From the NCBI RefSeq assembly GCF_003258945.1, contig NZ_QLIX01000023.1, positions 1 through 64,000 on the forward strand: a stretch of 64,000 bases of DNA, written 5' to 3'. The notes under the pieces are model-generated. The model searched no databases and was not told the DNA's origin. It saw only the letters and a list, made by a program, of their open reading frames with translations. The translations under genes and the position numbers were made by a program. Shown here piece by piece: positions 43,190 through 51,754 of this stretch. Source of the stretch: Roseicella frigidaeris. Its GTDB lineage: Bacteria; Pseudomonadota; Alphaproteobacteria; Acetobacterales; Acetobacteraceae. Every line of letters starts with the position of its first letter. The stretch's first letter is position 1.

Positions 43190-44179
43190 ATGATCGCCCG
43201 TCGCCGGCTGCTCGCCGTCTCCCTCGTCCCGGCCGGGCTGGCGCGGGCCCGGGCCCAGGCGCCGGCGGCGCCCGAGACCTGGCCGAGCCGCCCGGTTCGC
43301 ATCCTCCTCGCCTACCCGCCCGGCGGCAGCACGGATGTGCTGGCGCGCACGCTGGCCGAGCGGCTGGCGGCGACGCTCGGCGGCCCCGGCTTCGTGGTGG
43401 AGAACCGCCCAGGCGGCGCGGCCGTGGTCGGCACCCAGGCGGCGGCGGTGGCGGCGCCGGACGGCTACACGCTCAGCCTCGGCACCAACCAGACGCATGC
43501 CGCCAACGCCGCCATGGTGCGCGACCTGCCCTATCGCCCGGTCGAGGATTTCGCGCCGATCGGCCGGCTCGCCGAGGTGCACCACGCGCTGGTGGTGCCG
43601 GCCAGCTCAGCCGCGCGCAGCCTCGCCGCGCTGGCGGCGCGCGGCCGGGAGGGCGGGCCGCTCACCTACGCCTCCTCCGGCGTCGGCTCGGCGAGCCATG
43701 TGATCGCCGAGAGCTTCGTGCGGCGCGAGAGGCTGCAGGCGGTGCATGTGCCCTATCGCGGCGGCGCCCAGGCGGTGACGGACACGGTCGCCGGCACGGT
43801 CGATTTCTTCGTCTCCACCTGGCCGCAGGTGGTGACGCTGGTGCAGGACGGGCGGCTGCGCTGCCTCGGCCTCGGCGCGCCGCGGCGCCTGGCCGAGCTG
43901 CCGGAGGTGCCGAGCTTCGCCGAGGCCGGCGCGCCCTATATGGCGGTCGATGCCTGGTTCGGCCTCTGGGCGCCCGCGCAGACGCCGCAGCCGATCATCG
44001 ACCGGCTCTCCGCGGCGCTGCCGCGCATCCTGGCGGAGCCGGGGATGACGGCGCGGCTGGCCACTCTCGGCTTCCTGCCGGCGCCGCTGCCGGCGGTGGA
44101 ATTCGCCGCCTTCCAGCGGGCGGAGGTGGCGCGGTGGCGCGGGCTGGTCGAGCTCACCGGCATCCGGCTGGAGGGGTAG
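43190..44179 (+). CDS. Tripartite tricarboxylate transporter (TctC/Bug) substrate-binding protein
   Basis: A 329-residue periplasmic binding protein. Signal peptide MIARRRLLAVSLVPAGLARARA, then VRILLAYPPGGSTDVLARTLAERL, VVENRPGGAAVVGTQAAA and HVPYRGGAQAVTDTVAG, the ligand loops of the Bug family. It binds an unknown carboxylate-type ligand and needs a TctAB permease encoded elsewhere. AAGGAGG lies eight bases before the ATG at 43190. The gene stands alone, with a repetitive leader and a family 3 repeat after its stop. Confidence 0.9.
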   Translation: MIARRRLLAVSLVPAGLARARAQAPAAPETWPSRPVRILLAYPPGGSTDVLARTLAERLAATLGGPGFVVENRPGGAAVVGTQAAAVAAPDGYTLSLGTNQTHAANAAMVRDLPYRPVEDFAPIGRLAEVHHALVVPASSAARSLAALAARGREGGPLTYASSGVGSASHVIAESFVRRERLQAVHVPYRGGAQAVTDTVAGTVDFFVSTWPQVVTLVQDGRLRCLGLGAPRRLAELPEVPSFAEAGAPYMAVDAWFGLWAPAQTPQPIIDRLSAALPRILAEPGMTARLATLGFLPAPLPAVEFAAFQRAEVARWRGLVELTGIRLEG

Positions 44180-44248
44180 GACCGCGCCGCGGCGGCGCCC
44201 GTTCGGGCGCTCGGCCCTGCGGGCCGGACCGTCGTACGCCGGGTATCA
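44180..44248. repeat. Intergenic palindromic repeat, family 3, copy 2
   Basis: Core GGCGCCC-GTTC-GGGCGC (44194-44210), then CGGCCCTGCGGGCCGGACCGTCGTACGCCGGGTATCAGA. The TCA in the last block (44246-44248) is the complement of the stop codon of the minus-strand gene, as in the copy at 45.8 kb. It lies between convergent genes. Confidence 0.75.
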
Positions 44249-44515
44249 GAGGTACCGCCCGCGCTCCAGGATCTCGAGCGTGTAGTCGCGGTAGCTCATG
44301 CCGAGCGCCTCGGCCCGGGCGAGGCGGCGCAGCGCGATCTCCCGCGGCACCTTCCAGGCCTGCTTGCATTTTTTCCGCCAGACGAAGCCGCGCCAGCTCT
44401 CCGCCGGATCGAGGGGCGGACCGTTGTTGTGGCCGGCCCGCGGCGGCGGCGCGCTTTCCGGGCGCGGTGCCTCGAATCGCGGCATCGGCGGGCGGCGACG
44501 GCGGCGTGGCATCAT
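44246..44515 (-). CDS. Small basic protein with HNNGPPLD motif, unknown function
   Basis: An 89-residue protein with a strongly basic N-terminus (MMPRRRRRPP), an AGHNNGPPLDPAESWRGFVWRKK core and a helical C-terminus, PREIALRRLARAEALGMSYRDYTLEILERGRYL. The HNNGPPLD motif recurs in small alphaproteobacterial proteins of unknown role, which I recall but cannot cite. The basic stretch suggests nucleic acid binding. Its stop codon lies inside the family 3 repeat. It may be co-transcribed with holC, 49 bases upstream on the same strand. Confidence 0.7.
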   Translation of the reverse strand: MMPRRRRRPPMPRFEAPRPESAPPPRAGHNNGPPLDPAESWRGFVWRKKCKQAWKVPREIALRRLARAEALGMSYRDYTLEILERGRYL

Positions 44516-44564
44516 GGGCCGGGCTCCTGCTGCGATCCGCGCCGTGCAATCGCCGCGCCAGGGC

Positions 44565-45026
44565 TCAGCCCATCTTCTTCTCCCAGCCGCGCGGGCCCTG
44601 CTGCCAGTAGGAGAGCGCATGCCCCGCCGCCCGCGCCGCGCTCCAGCGCCGGCGCGCCGCGGCGACCGCCGCCTCGTCGCCGCCATCGAAGAGGTCGAGC
44701 ACGCGGTCGAACAGCACCAGCCGGGCGCTCTCCGCGCCATCGACCAGGACCAGGAAGCGCGCGCCGTTCGGCGCCCCCGCCTCGCCCACATCCTCGGCGG
44801 TGAGCCAGATCGGCTGCTGCGCCGCATGCCCCGTCGCCTTGCTGCCATGCGGCAGCCAGTCCGGGTCGCTGCTCAGCCAGAGCGCGGCATCGAGCGCGGC
44901 GACCCGGTCCTCGGAGCCGCAGAGCACCAGGGCGCGGTCGCCGCCCGCCAGCACGCGGCCGAGCAGCTTCGGCAGCGCCTGGTCCAGCGGCGTGCGGGTG
45001 AGGTGGTAGAAGGCGATCTCGGCCAT
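44565..45026 (-). CDS. holC: DNA polymerase III chi subunit
   Basis: A 153-residue protein. MAEIAFYHLTRTPLDQALPKLLGRVLAGG is the HolC start, followed by WLSSDPDWLPHGSK and PIWLT, conserved in the family. Chi links the clamp loader to single-stranded-DNA-binding protein at the replication fork. Length and position near leucyl aminopeptidase genes (the common pepA-holC neighbourhood) support the call. The C-terminus WQQGPRGWEKKMG is also typical. Confidence 0.9.
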   Translation of the reverse strand: MAEIAFYHLTRTPLDQALPKLLGRVLAGGDRALVLCGSEDRVAALDAALWLSSDPDWLPHGSKATGHAAQQPIWLTAEDVGEAGAPNGARFLVLVDGAESARLVLFDRVLDLFDGGDEAAVAAARRRWSAARAAGHALSYWQQGPRGWEKKMG

Positions 45027-45117
45027 GCCCGGCCGAGACTATCGCGGCCCGCCGGCGGGAGCGACCCACCCGGCATCCCGGTCATCAGGCCACTCAGCGG
45101 GCCGCCTGGCGCGCCCG

Positions 45118-45645
45118 CTAGGCCATCGCCTCGCGCAACTGCTCCGGCGTGTCCTGCGCGCCCATCTGCTCGGCGGCGCTCAGGGCGGTATGGCCGGCGC
45201 CGTCCTCGAGGAAGGGATCGGCGCCGCGGGCGAGCAGCAGCGCGACGATCTCGGTGCGATTGAACATCGCGGCCACCATCAGCGCGGTGCGGCCGCCCTC
45301 GCCGCGCCCGTCCACCGAGGCGCCGCGATCGAGCAGTTCCGTCACCACCGGCGCCGCGCCCTTGAAGGCGGCGGCGGCGAGCGGCATCTGGCCCCGATCA
45401 TTGGCGAGGTCCGGATCGGCGCCGCCCGCGAGCAGCGCCCGCACCGCCCCGAGCTGGCCGTGATAGGCGGCGAGCATCAGCAGGCTATCGCCCTTCTCGT
45501 TGCGCAGGTTGGGCGGCAGGCCGCGCCGCAGCAGCTCGGCGAGCGCCTCGCCCTCGCCGGCGCGCGCCGCCTGGAAGACGCGCCGGGCGAAGGCCAGGGT
45601 CTCGTCATCGAAATCCGCCTCCGGCCTCGCCGCCCCGTCCCGCAT
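45118..45645 (-). CDS. Ankyrin-repeat protein
   Basis: A 175-residue protein with about four ankyrin repeats, for example GDSLLMLAAYHGQLGAVRALLAGGADPDLAND and GRTALMVAAMFNRTEIVALLLARGADP. A short helical start, ADFDDETLAFARRVFQAARAGE, precedes them. It probably works by protein-protein contact; no partner is evident. It has no signal peptide. It lies between the aminopeptidase genes and holC on the same strand, so the three may be co-transcribed. The ATG at 45645 is the last before the repeat-free region; a longer frame to 46023 would overlap the next gene. Confidence 0.85.
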   Translation of the reverse strand: MRDGAARPEADFDDETLAFARRVFQAARAGEGEALAELLRRGLPPNLRNEKGDSLLMLAAYHGQLGAVRALLAGGADPDLANDRGQMPLAAAAFKGAAPVVTELLDRGASVDGRGEGGRTALMVAAMFNRTEIVALLLARGADPFLEDGAGHTALSAAEQMGAQDTPEQLREAMA

Positions 45646-45715
45646 CCGCCGCCCCGCTCCGCTGGCCAACGGGGCCGGAACGCCGCGCGGCGGGGCCCGT
45701 TGCCCGCCGCATGCC

Positions 45716-45838
45716 GAGCGCAGGACGGTTTCACCGTCCCGCGCCTCAACCGCTGGGCCTTTGCCGCGCGTGCGGCGGCGCCCATCCGGGCGCTCGGCCC
45801 CGCGGGCCGCAGGTCGGCACCTCGTGCGCCGGGTGTCA
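45716..45838. repeat. Intergenic palindromic repeat, family 3, copy 3
   Basis: Core GGCGCCC-ATCC-GGGCGC (45777-45793), then TCGGCCCCGCGGGCCGCAGGTCGGCAC and GCGCCGGGTGTCAGA. The TCA at 45836-45838 is again the complement of a stop codon, here of the M17 aminopeptidase gene. An additional GGACGG/CCGTCC stem precedes the core. Confidence 0.75.
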
Positions 45839-47311
45839 GATCCGGTCGGGGTCCTCGAAGTAATGCGCGACCAGGGAATCGAGCAGCCGCGCGCCGAAGC
45901 CGCTCGGCCCCTTCGGCCCGAGCGCATCCGCGCCGGCCCGGACCTCGACGCCGGCGATGTCGAGATGCGCCCAGGGGCAGTCGCCGGCGAACTCGCGCAG
46001 GAAGGCGGCGGCGTGGCAGGCATCCGGCTGCAGCCGGCCGCTGGCGCATTGCCGCAGGTCGGCGATGTCGCTGGCCAGGTCCTCGCGGTGGCGGGCGCCG
46101 ATCGGCATCGCCCAGAGCGGCTCGCCCACCGCCTCCCCCGCCGCCGCCGCCTGCGCCATCAGCGCCGCATCGGTGCCGAAGAGCCCGGCGCGATGCGCGC
46201 CCAGGGCGGTGACGATGGCGCCCGTCAGCGTCGCCAGGTCGAGCATCGCCGCCGGGCGGAAGCGGCGCGCCACATGCAGCGCATCGGCCAGCACCAGCCG
46301 CCCCTCGGCATCGGTGTCCACCACCTCGACCGTCCTGCCGGACCCCATGCGCAGCACGTCGCCGGGGCGGTAGGCGGCGCCGCCGATGGCGTTCTCGGCC
46401 AGCGGCAGCACCGCGACGGCCGGGGCCGGCGAGCGGCGCAGCGCGAGCGCCAGCATGGCGCCGGCGCAGGCGGCGGCGCCGGCCATGTCGGCGCGCATCG
46501 CCGCCATGCCGGCGGCGGGCTTCAGGCTGAGGCCGCCGGTGTCGAAGCAGAGCCCCTTGCCGATGAAGGCGACGGGCGGCGCGGCATGGCTGCCGCGCCA
46601 GCGCAGCACGGCGAGGCGCGGCGGGTTGGCGCTGCCGCCGCCGACCGCGAGCAGCCCGCCCAGCCCCTCCCGCGCCAGCCGCTTGCGGCCGAGCACGTCG
46701 ACCGCGATGCCATGCTCGGCCAGCGTCTCCAGCCGCGCCGCGAAGGCGCGGGTGGTCAGGTGGTTGCCCGGCGCGGCGGCGAGGTCGCGGGCCAGCAGGC
46801 AGCCCCGCACCCCGGCCGCGGCGCGCTCCCAATGCGGCGCCGTGGCCTCGGGGCTGTCGACGAGCAGGTCGAGCGCCTCGGGCGCGGGCGGCGCGCCGCG
46901 GCGCGCGGCCTCGGAGCGCGCCGCCTCGAAGCGCCAGGCGCGCAGGCAGGCGCCGGCCGCCAACGCCGCGGCGGCCTCCGGCGGCAGGCCCCTTGCGTCG
47001 AGGGCGAGGTGCCGCACGGCGCCGGCCGCGGCGAGCCCGGCGCCGCCGGCCCGCTCCCAGTCCAGCGACCGCCGCGGCGCGCCGGTGCCGACCAGCACCA
47101 GCCGGGCCGCGCTCCCGCCCGGCGCGCCCCCTTGCGGCCCGCCCTGCGCCCCGTCCTCCGGCAGGTCGAGGCACTGCCCGGCGGCGCCGGTGAAGCCGGC
47201 CGCCGCGGCGGCGGCCCGCAGGGCATGCGGCACCCCGGCCGCCCCGGCGACCGGCAGCAGCCGCGGCTCGCCCCGGCCGCGCGGCGCCGGCCGCAGCCGG
47301 ACCTTCAGCAC
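45836..47311 (-). CDS. M17 leucyl aminopeptidase family protein (paralog)
   Basis: A 491-residue M17 aminopeptidase. The FIGKGLCFDTGGLSLKP segment carries the metal-binding Lys and Asp, and the catalytic signature reads DTDAEGRL (332-339), where the family has NTDAEGRL. The first residue is thus Asp, not Asn, though the metal-binding Asp and Glu remain. The N-terminal domain is Ala/Gly-rich and divergent. It removes N-terminal amino acids from peptides. It lies about 35 bases downstream of the canonical paralog in the same direction, so the two are probably an operon of diverged duplicates. The gene ends inside the family 3 repeat. Confidence 0.85.
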   Translation of the reverse strand: MLKVRLRPAPRGRGEPRLLPVAGAAGVPHALRAAAAAAGFTGAAGQCLDLPEDGAQGGPQGGAPGGSAARLVLVGTGAPRRSLDWERAGGAGLAAAGAVRHLALDARGLPPEAAAALAAGACLRAWRFEAARSEAARRGAPPAPEALDLLVDSPEATAPHWERAAAGVRGCLLARDLAAAPGNHLTTRAFAARLETLAEHGIAVDVLGRKRLAREGLGGLLAVGGGSANPPRLAVLRWRGSHAAPPVAFIGKGLCFDTGGLSLKPAAGMAAMRADMAGAAACAGAMLALALRRSPAPAVAVLPLAENAIGGAAYRPGDVLRMGSGRTVEVVDTDAEGRLVLADALHVARRFRPAAMLDLATLTGAIVTALGAHRAGLFGTDAALMAQAAAAGEAVGEPLWAMPIGARHREDLASDIADLRQCASGRLQPDACHAAAFLREFAGDCPWAHLDIAGVEVRAGADALGPKGPSGFGARLLDSLVAHYFEDPDRI

Positions 47312-47344
47312 CCGCCCGATCCGGGCGCGCGGCCCCGCCCCGCC

Positions 47345-48877
47345 TCAGCCCTCGTAATGGTCGGCCACCAGCCGGTCGAGCAGGCGCACGCCGAAGGCGG
47401 TCGCGCCCTTCGGCACCGTCGGCAGGTCCTTGCTGCTCCAGGCGGTGCCGGCGATGTCGAGATGCGCCCAGGGGATCGGGGCCTGCGCCGGCCCGGCCTT
47501 GCCCACGAAGCGCAGGATGAACTGCGCCGCGGTGATCGAGCCGCCCGGCCGGCCGCCGACATTCTTCATGTCGGCGATGTCGGATTTCAGCGCCTTGTCG
47601 TAGGGCTCGCCCATCGGCATGCGCCAGAGCGCCTCGCCGACCGACTTGCCGGCCGCGGCGAGTTGCTGCGCCAGCGTGTCGTCGTTGCTGAACAGCCCGG
47701 CATGCTCATGGCCGAGCGCGACGATGATGGCGCCGGTCAGCGTGGCGAGGTCGACCATGAAGCGCGGCGCGAAGCGCTCCTGGCAGTAATGGATGACGTC
47801 GGCGAGGACGAGGCGGCCCTCGGCGTCGGTGTTGATGACCTCGACGGTCTGGCCGCTCATCGTCCGCACCACGTCGCCCGGGCGCTGCGCCTCGCCGGAG
47901 GGCATGTTCTCGGTCAGCCCGACCAGGCCGACCGCATCGACCTTCGCCTTGCGCCCGGCGAGCGCGGCCATCAGCCCGACCACCGCGCCGGCGCCGGCCA
48001 TGTCCCACTTCATGTCCTCCATGCCGCCCGCGGGCTTGATGGAGATGCCGCCGGTGTCAAAGGTGACGCCCTTGCCGATGAAGGCGACGGGGGTCGTCGT
48101 CGCCTTCTTGCCCTTGCCGCCGCCGGCGCCGTGCCACTGCATGACGACGAGGCGCGGCTCCTTCACCGAGCCCTGCGCCACGCCGAGCAGCGCGCCCATG
48201 CCGAGCTTGCGCATCTCCTTCGGGCCGAGGATCTCGACCTCGACGCCGAGCTTCTCCAGCACCTTGCAGCGCTCGGCCATCTCCTCGGGGTCGAGGATGT
48301 TGGGCGGCTCGGAGACCAGGTCGCGGCTGAGGAAGACGCCCTCGGCCACCGCCCGCATCGGCGCCCAGGCGGTCTTCGCCGCCGTCGCCGCGTCGCTCGC
48401 CAGCGCCACGCGCTCGAGCTTCGGCTTCTCCTCCTCCTTCACCGTGGTGCGGTAGCGGTCGAAGCGGTAGCTGCGCAGCAGCAGGCCGAGGGCGAAGGCG
48501 GCGGCATGCGGCGCCGCCAGCGCCTCGGCGGCGACCACCGCCTCGCGCTCGGCGCTGACCAGCGGCAGGGCGGCGCCGCCGGCGGCCTCCGCCGCCTCGG
48601 GCGTCAGCTCGCCCGGCTTGCCGAGGCCGATCGCCACCACCCGGGCCGGGCCGGGCGCGCCGCCCTCGAGCGCCGGCGCCCAGAGCGTCGCGCTCTGGCC
48701 CTTGCGGCCCTTGAAGCCAGCGGCGGCGAGGCCGCGGGCGATGGCGCCGCCGCTCGCCGCGTCGATCGCCTGGGCGAGGCCCGCGAGCGCCAGCGTGCCG
48801 TCGCCCCCCTCGGGCAGGGGCAGCACCAGGGCGCCGCTGCGCGGCAGGGCGGGCTTCACGAAGGCGATGTCGAGCAT
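47345..48877 (-). CDS. pepA: Leucyl aminopeptidase (M17)
   Basis: A 510-residue cytosolic dizinc aminopeptidase. It has FIGKGVTFDTGGISIKPAGG and the classic signature NTDAEGRL (349-356), with the full set of metal ligands, and an N-terminal macrodomain-like region (about 1-170). It forms hexamers and cleaves N-terminal Leu and related residues. The start at 48877 opens MLDIAFVKPALPRSGALVLP. Neighbouring holC is the usual context. It is divergent from cysQ; the gap of 166 bases has no clear promoter. Confidence 0.92.
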   Translation of the reverse strand: MLDIAFVKPALPRSGALVLPLPEGGDGTLALAGLAQAIDAASGGAIARGLAAAGFKGRKGQSATLWAPALEGGAPGPARVVAIGLGKPGELTPEAAEAAGGAALPLVSAEREAVVAAEALAAPHAAAFALGLLLRSYRFDRYRTTVKEEEKPKLERVALASDAATAAKTAWAPMRAVAEGVFLSRDLVSEPPNILDPEEMAERCKVLEKLGVEVEILGPKEMRKLGMGALLGVAQGSVKEPRLVVMQWHGAGGGKGKKATTTPVAFIGKGVTFDTGGISIKPAGGMEDMKWDMAGAGAVVGLMAALAGRKAKVDAVGLVGLTENMPSGEAQRPGDVVRTMSGQTVEVINTDAEGRLVLADVIHYCQERFAPRFMVDLATLTGAIIVALGHEHAGLFSNDDTLAQQLAAAGKSVGEALWRMPMGEPYDKALKSDIADMKNVGGRPGGSITAAQFILRFVGKAGPAQAPIPWAHLDIAGTAWSSKDLPTVPKGATAFGVRLLDRLVADHYEG

Positions 48878-49043
48878 CCTGCAGGAATCCTTGGCTGGCG
48901 GCCTCGCCCGAGGATAGCACCCGCCTGCGGGGCCGCCAGCGGGCGGGGGCATGGTCCCCCAGGCACGGGCGGCGGGCCTGGGTGGCGGGCCTGGGCGGGG
49001 ATGCGCCATTCTGCCGCCCCGCCCGGCCTGCTACACCCCTTCC

Positions 49044-49811
49044 ATGACCGATGCCGACCTGCTGGACCTCGCCGCCGCCCTCGCCCGCCGCGCCGCCGCC
49101 GCCATCGAGGCGGTGAAGCGCGCCGGCTTCGCGGTCGAGCGCAAGACGGATGAGAGCCCGGTCACCGAGGCCGACCGCGTCGCCGAGGCGCTGATCGTCG
49201 AGGCGCTGCGCGAGGCGACGCCGGACTGGCCGGTGGTCGCCGAGGAGGAGGTCGCGGCCGGCATCGTCACCGCCGCGGCGCGGCGCACCTGGCTGGTCGA
49301 TCCGCTCGACGGCACGCGCGACTTCGCCAAGGGCAGCCGGGAATACGCCACCTGCATCGGGCTGATCGAGGAGGGGCGGCCGCTGCTCGGCGCCATCGCC
49401 CTGCCGGCGAGCGGCGAGCTCTTCGCCGGCCGCCGCGGCGCCGGCGCCTGGAAGGAGGATGCCGGCGGCCGGCGGCCGATCGCGGTGCGGCGGGTGCCGC
49501 CCGAGGGGCTCACCGTCCTCGCCAGCCGCGCCTATGCGGAGGACCCGCGCATGCGGCCCTTCCTCGCCGGCCGGCCGATCGCCACGCGGCAGGCGGTCTC
49601 CTCGGCGCTGAAATTCTGCCGCGTCGCCGAGGGCGCGGCCGATCTCTACCCGCGCTTCGGCGGCACCATGGAATGGGACACGGCGGCCGGCCAGGCGATC
49701 GTCGAGGCGGCGGGGGGCAGCGTCACGCTGGTCGATGGTGGCCCGCTGCGCTACGGCAAGCCGGGCTGGCGCAACCCGGATTTCGTCTGCCATGGCGGGG
49801 CGGGGGCATGA
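49044..49811 (+). CDS. cysQ: Inositol monophosphatase family, CysQ-type 3'(2'),5'-bisphosphate nucleotidase
   Basis: A 255-residue Mg-dependent phosphatase. VAEEEVAAGI, VDPLDGTRDFAKGSREYAT (motif A/metal site) and MEWDTAAGQAIVEAAGG (motif B) are the superfamily signatures, and the spacing and FAKGSREY fit CysQ, which hydrolyses adenosine 3',5'-bisphosphate from sulfate assimilation. Inositol monophosphatase is the alternative. It ends in an ATGA overlap with the tsaC gene, so they are translated together. Confidence 0.83.
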   Translation: MTDADLLDLAAALARRAAAAIEAVKRAGFAVERKTDESPVTEADRVAEALIVEALREATPDWPVVAEEEVAAGIVTAAARRTWLVDPLDGTRDFAKGSREYATCIGLIEEGRPLLGAIALPASGELFAGRRGAGAWKEDAGGRRPIAVRRVPPEGLTVLASRAYAEDPRMRPFLAGRPIATRQAVSSALKFCRVAEGAADLYPRFGGTMEWDTAAGQAIVEAAGGSVTLVDGGPLRYGKPGWRNPDFVCHGGAGA

Positions 49812-50794
49812 CCGAGCTGCTCGGCCCCGGGGACCTCGCCCGCGCCGCGGCGCTGCTGCGCGACGGCCGCCTCGTCGCCTTCCCGACCGAGACCGTCTAC
49901 GGCCTCGGCGGCGACGCCACCAATGCCGAGGCCGTGGCCGGCATCTTCGCCGCCAAGGGGCGGCCGCATTTCAACCCGCTGATCTGCCACTATCCCTCGG
50001 CCGAGGCGGCCTTCGCCGATGTCCTGGCCGACGAGCGGGCGCACCGCCTCGCCGCGCAGTTCTGGCCCGGCGCGCTGACCCTGGTGCTGCCGCGCGCCGC
50101 GGCCTGCCGGGTCGATCTGCTGGCCGGCGCCGGGCTCGACACGCTGGCGGTGCGGGTGCCGGCCAACCCGCTGGCCCGCGCCCTGCTGCGCGAGGTCGGG
50201 GTGCCGGTCGCCGCCCCCTCGGCCAACCGCTCCGGCCAGGTGAGCCCGACCACGGCCGCGCATGTGCTGGACGGGCTCGGCGGCCGCATCGCCGCGGTGG
50301 TGGATGGCGGCCCCTGCACGGTCGGGGTCGAGAGTACGGTGCTCGACCTCGCCGGCAACGGGCCCGAGGGGGCCGCGGTGCTGCTGCGCCCGGGCGGCGT
50401 GCCGGCCGAGGCGATCGAGGCGCTGCTCGGCCCGATCGGCCGCGCCCTGCCGGTCGCCGCCGCGGCGGCGACCGCGAGCCTGCGCTCGCCGGGCCTGCTG
50501 CTCTCGCATTACGCGCCCGGCCTGCCGGTGCGGCTGGACGCCATCAGCCTGGCGCCGGACGAGGCGCTGCTCGCCTTCGGCCGGCCGCTGCCCGGCGCCG
50601 CCCTGGCCTGGAACCTCTCCGAGCGCGGCGACCTGCAGGAGGCGGCGGCGCGGCTCTTCGCCGGGCTGCGCTGGCTGGATGCCGAGGGCACGCGGCGCGG
50701 CTGCCGCGGCATCGCCGTCATGCCTGTGCCGGAGACCGGGCTCGGCGCCGCCATCAACGACCGGCTGGCACGGGCGGCGGCGCCGCGCGGCTGA
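49808..50794 (+). CDS. L-threonylcarbamoyladenylate synthase (Sua5 type)
   Basis: A 328-residue Sua5-type protein. The YrdC/TsaC domain has VAFPTETVYGLGGDAT, KGRPHFNPLI and APSANRSGQVSPTTAAHV. A C-terminal Sua5 domain follows, joined by LRSPGLLLSHYAPGLPVRL. It makes threonylcarbamoyl-AMP for the t6A tRNA modification at position 37. Its ATG overlaps the cysQ stop (ATGA). Its own TGA abuts a family 3 repeat. Confidence 0.93.
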   Translation: MTELLGPGDLARAAALLRDGRLVAFPTETVYGLGGDATNAEAVAGIFAAKGRPHFNPLICHYPSAEAAFADVLADERAHRLAAQFWPGALTLVLPRAAACRVDLLAGAGLDTLAVRVPANPLARALLREVGVPVAAPSANRSGQVSPTTAAHVLDGLGGRIAAVVDGGPCTVGVESTVLDLAGNGPEGAAVLLRPGGVPAEAIEALLGPIGRALPVAAAAATASLRSPGLLLSHYAPGLPVRLDAISLAPDEALLAFGRPLPGAALAWNLSERGDLQEAAARLFAGLRWLDAEGTRRGCRGIAVMPVPETGLGAAINDRLARAAAPRG

Positions 50795-50905
50795 TGCCGA
50801 GCGCCCGGATGGGCGCCGGTCGCGCCGTCAGGCGCGCCTGACGGCGCGACGGCGCGGTGCCAAGGGTTGCGGAGCAAACCGCCCGGCGACGGAGGGGCTG
50901 TTGAT
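50792..50905. repeat. Intergenic palindromic repeat, family 3, copy 4
   Basis: Begins at the tsaC stop codon (TGATGCCGA), then the core GCGCCCGGATGGGCGCC (50801-50817). A second long stem follows, GTCGCGCCGTCAGGCGC / GCGCCTGACGGCGCGAC, and then GCCCGGCGACGGAGGGG, a block shared with copy 1. It lies between convergent genes. Confidence 0.75.
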
Positions 50906-50941
50906 GGGTCACCATCAACAGCCGTTCGTATCAGTGCGCGC

Positions 50942-51754
50942 TCAGTAGAAGCGGTAGGAGAGGAAGAGGCCGCCGAGCACCTGGTCGGCCGACCCGTCGG
51001 TGGTCCGCACGATCGGCGAATCGGCGGCCGCGCCCTGCAGCCTCCCGTATTCGGCATAGCCGAACAGGCTCCAGCGCTCCGTCACCTGCCATTGCACGGC
51101 GAGCAGCCCGCCGATGCGCTCGAGCCCGCCGCCCGCGCGATAGGGCTGGTAGCGGGAGGTCGCCGCCTCCGCCTCGCCGACGCCGTAGAAGGATTGCGCG
51201 AAGCGCTGCGTCACCACGCGCAGCTCCGGGCCGATCGAGAAGGCGACCCGGCCGACCGGCACGGAGAGCAAGGCCCGGGCATCGAGCGCCGCGCCGCGGT
51301 GGTTGTGCGCCACGTCCTGGGTGAAGCTCGCATCGGCGTAGAAGGGGCCGGACTCGTAGGCGAGGAAGAGCCCCGCCTCCACCGTGTCGGCAAAGCTGCG
51401 CAGCCCGGTCAGGTTGCGCCGGCTGGCATCCGAATCGCGCCCCTCGCGGAAGCGCAGGATTGGCCCGAAGGAGACGCCATGGCCGCGCAGCGCCGAGAGC
51501 CGCAGCCCGTCCAGCACATCGACATCGAGCCACTCCCCATAGCCGCCATTGATGAAGGGGAAGGGCCGCACCCGGGTGACGGCGCTGCCCGGATAGGCCG
51601 GCCAGAAGGTCGCCCCGGCGCCGAGGTTGAGCTCGAAGCCCTGGCGCTTCCGGCCGACATCCGGCGGCTCCTGCGCCAGGGCCGGCGCCGCGATGAACGC
51701 GGCCAGCAGGCCGGGCAGCGCCAGGCCGCGCCGCCAGATCGAGGAAAGGGTCAT
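50942..51754 (-). CDS. MipA/OmpV family outer membrane protein
   Basis: A 270-residue protein with a signal peptide (LALPGLLAAFIAAPALAQ) and a beta-barrel of alternating strands ending in LGGLFLSYRFY, the aromatic C-terminus needed for BAM assembly. Typical features are LNLGAGATFWPAYPGS near the start and FGYAEYGRLQGAAADSPIV late. The family includes OmpV and the MltA-interacting MipA. It probably forms an outer membrane barrel with a scaffolding or signalling role. Its start overlaps the MFS gene's stop (ATGA), so the two form an operon. Confidence 0.9.
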   Translation of the reverse strand: MTLSSIWRRGLALPGLLAAFIAAPALAQEPPDVGRKRQGFELNLGAGATFWPAYPGSAVTRVRPFPFINGGYGEWLDVDVLDGLRLSALRGHGVSFGPILRFREGRDSDASRRNLTGLRSFADTVEAGLFLAYESGPFYADASFTQDVAHNHRGAALDARALLSVPVGRVAFSIGPELRVVTQRFAQSFYGVGEAEAATSRYQPYRAGGGLERIGGLLAVQWQVTERWSLFGYAEYGRLQGAAADSPIVRTTDGSADQVLGGLFLSYRFY

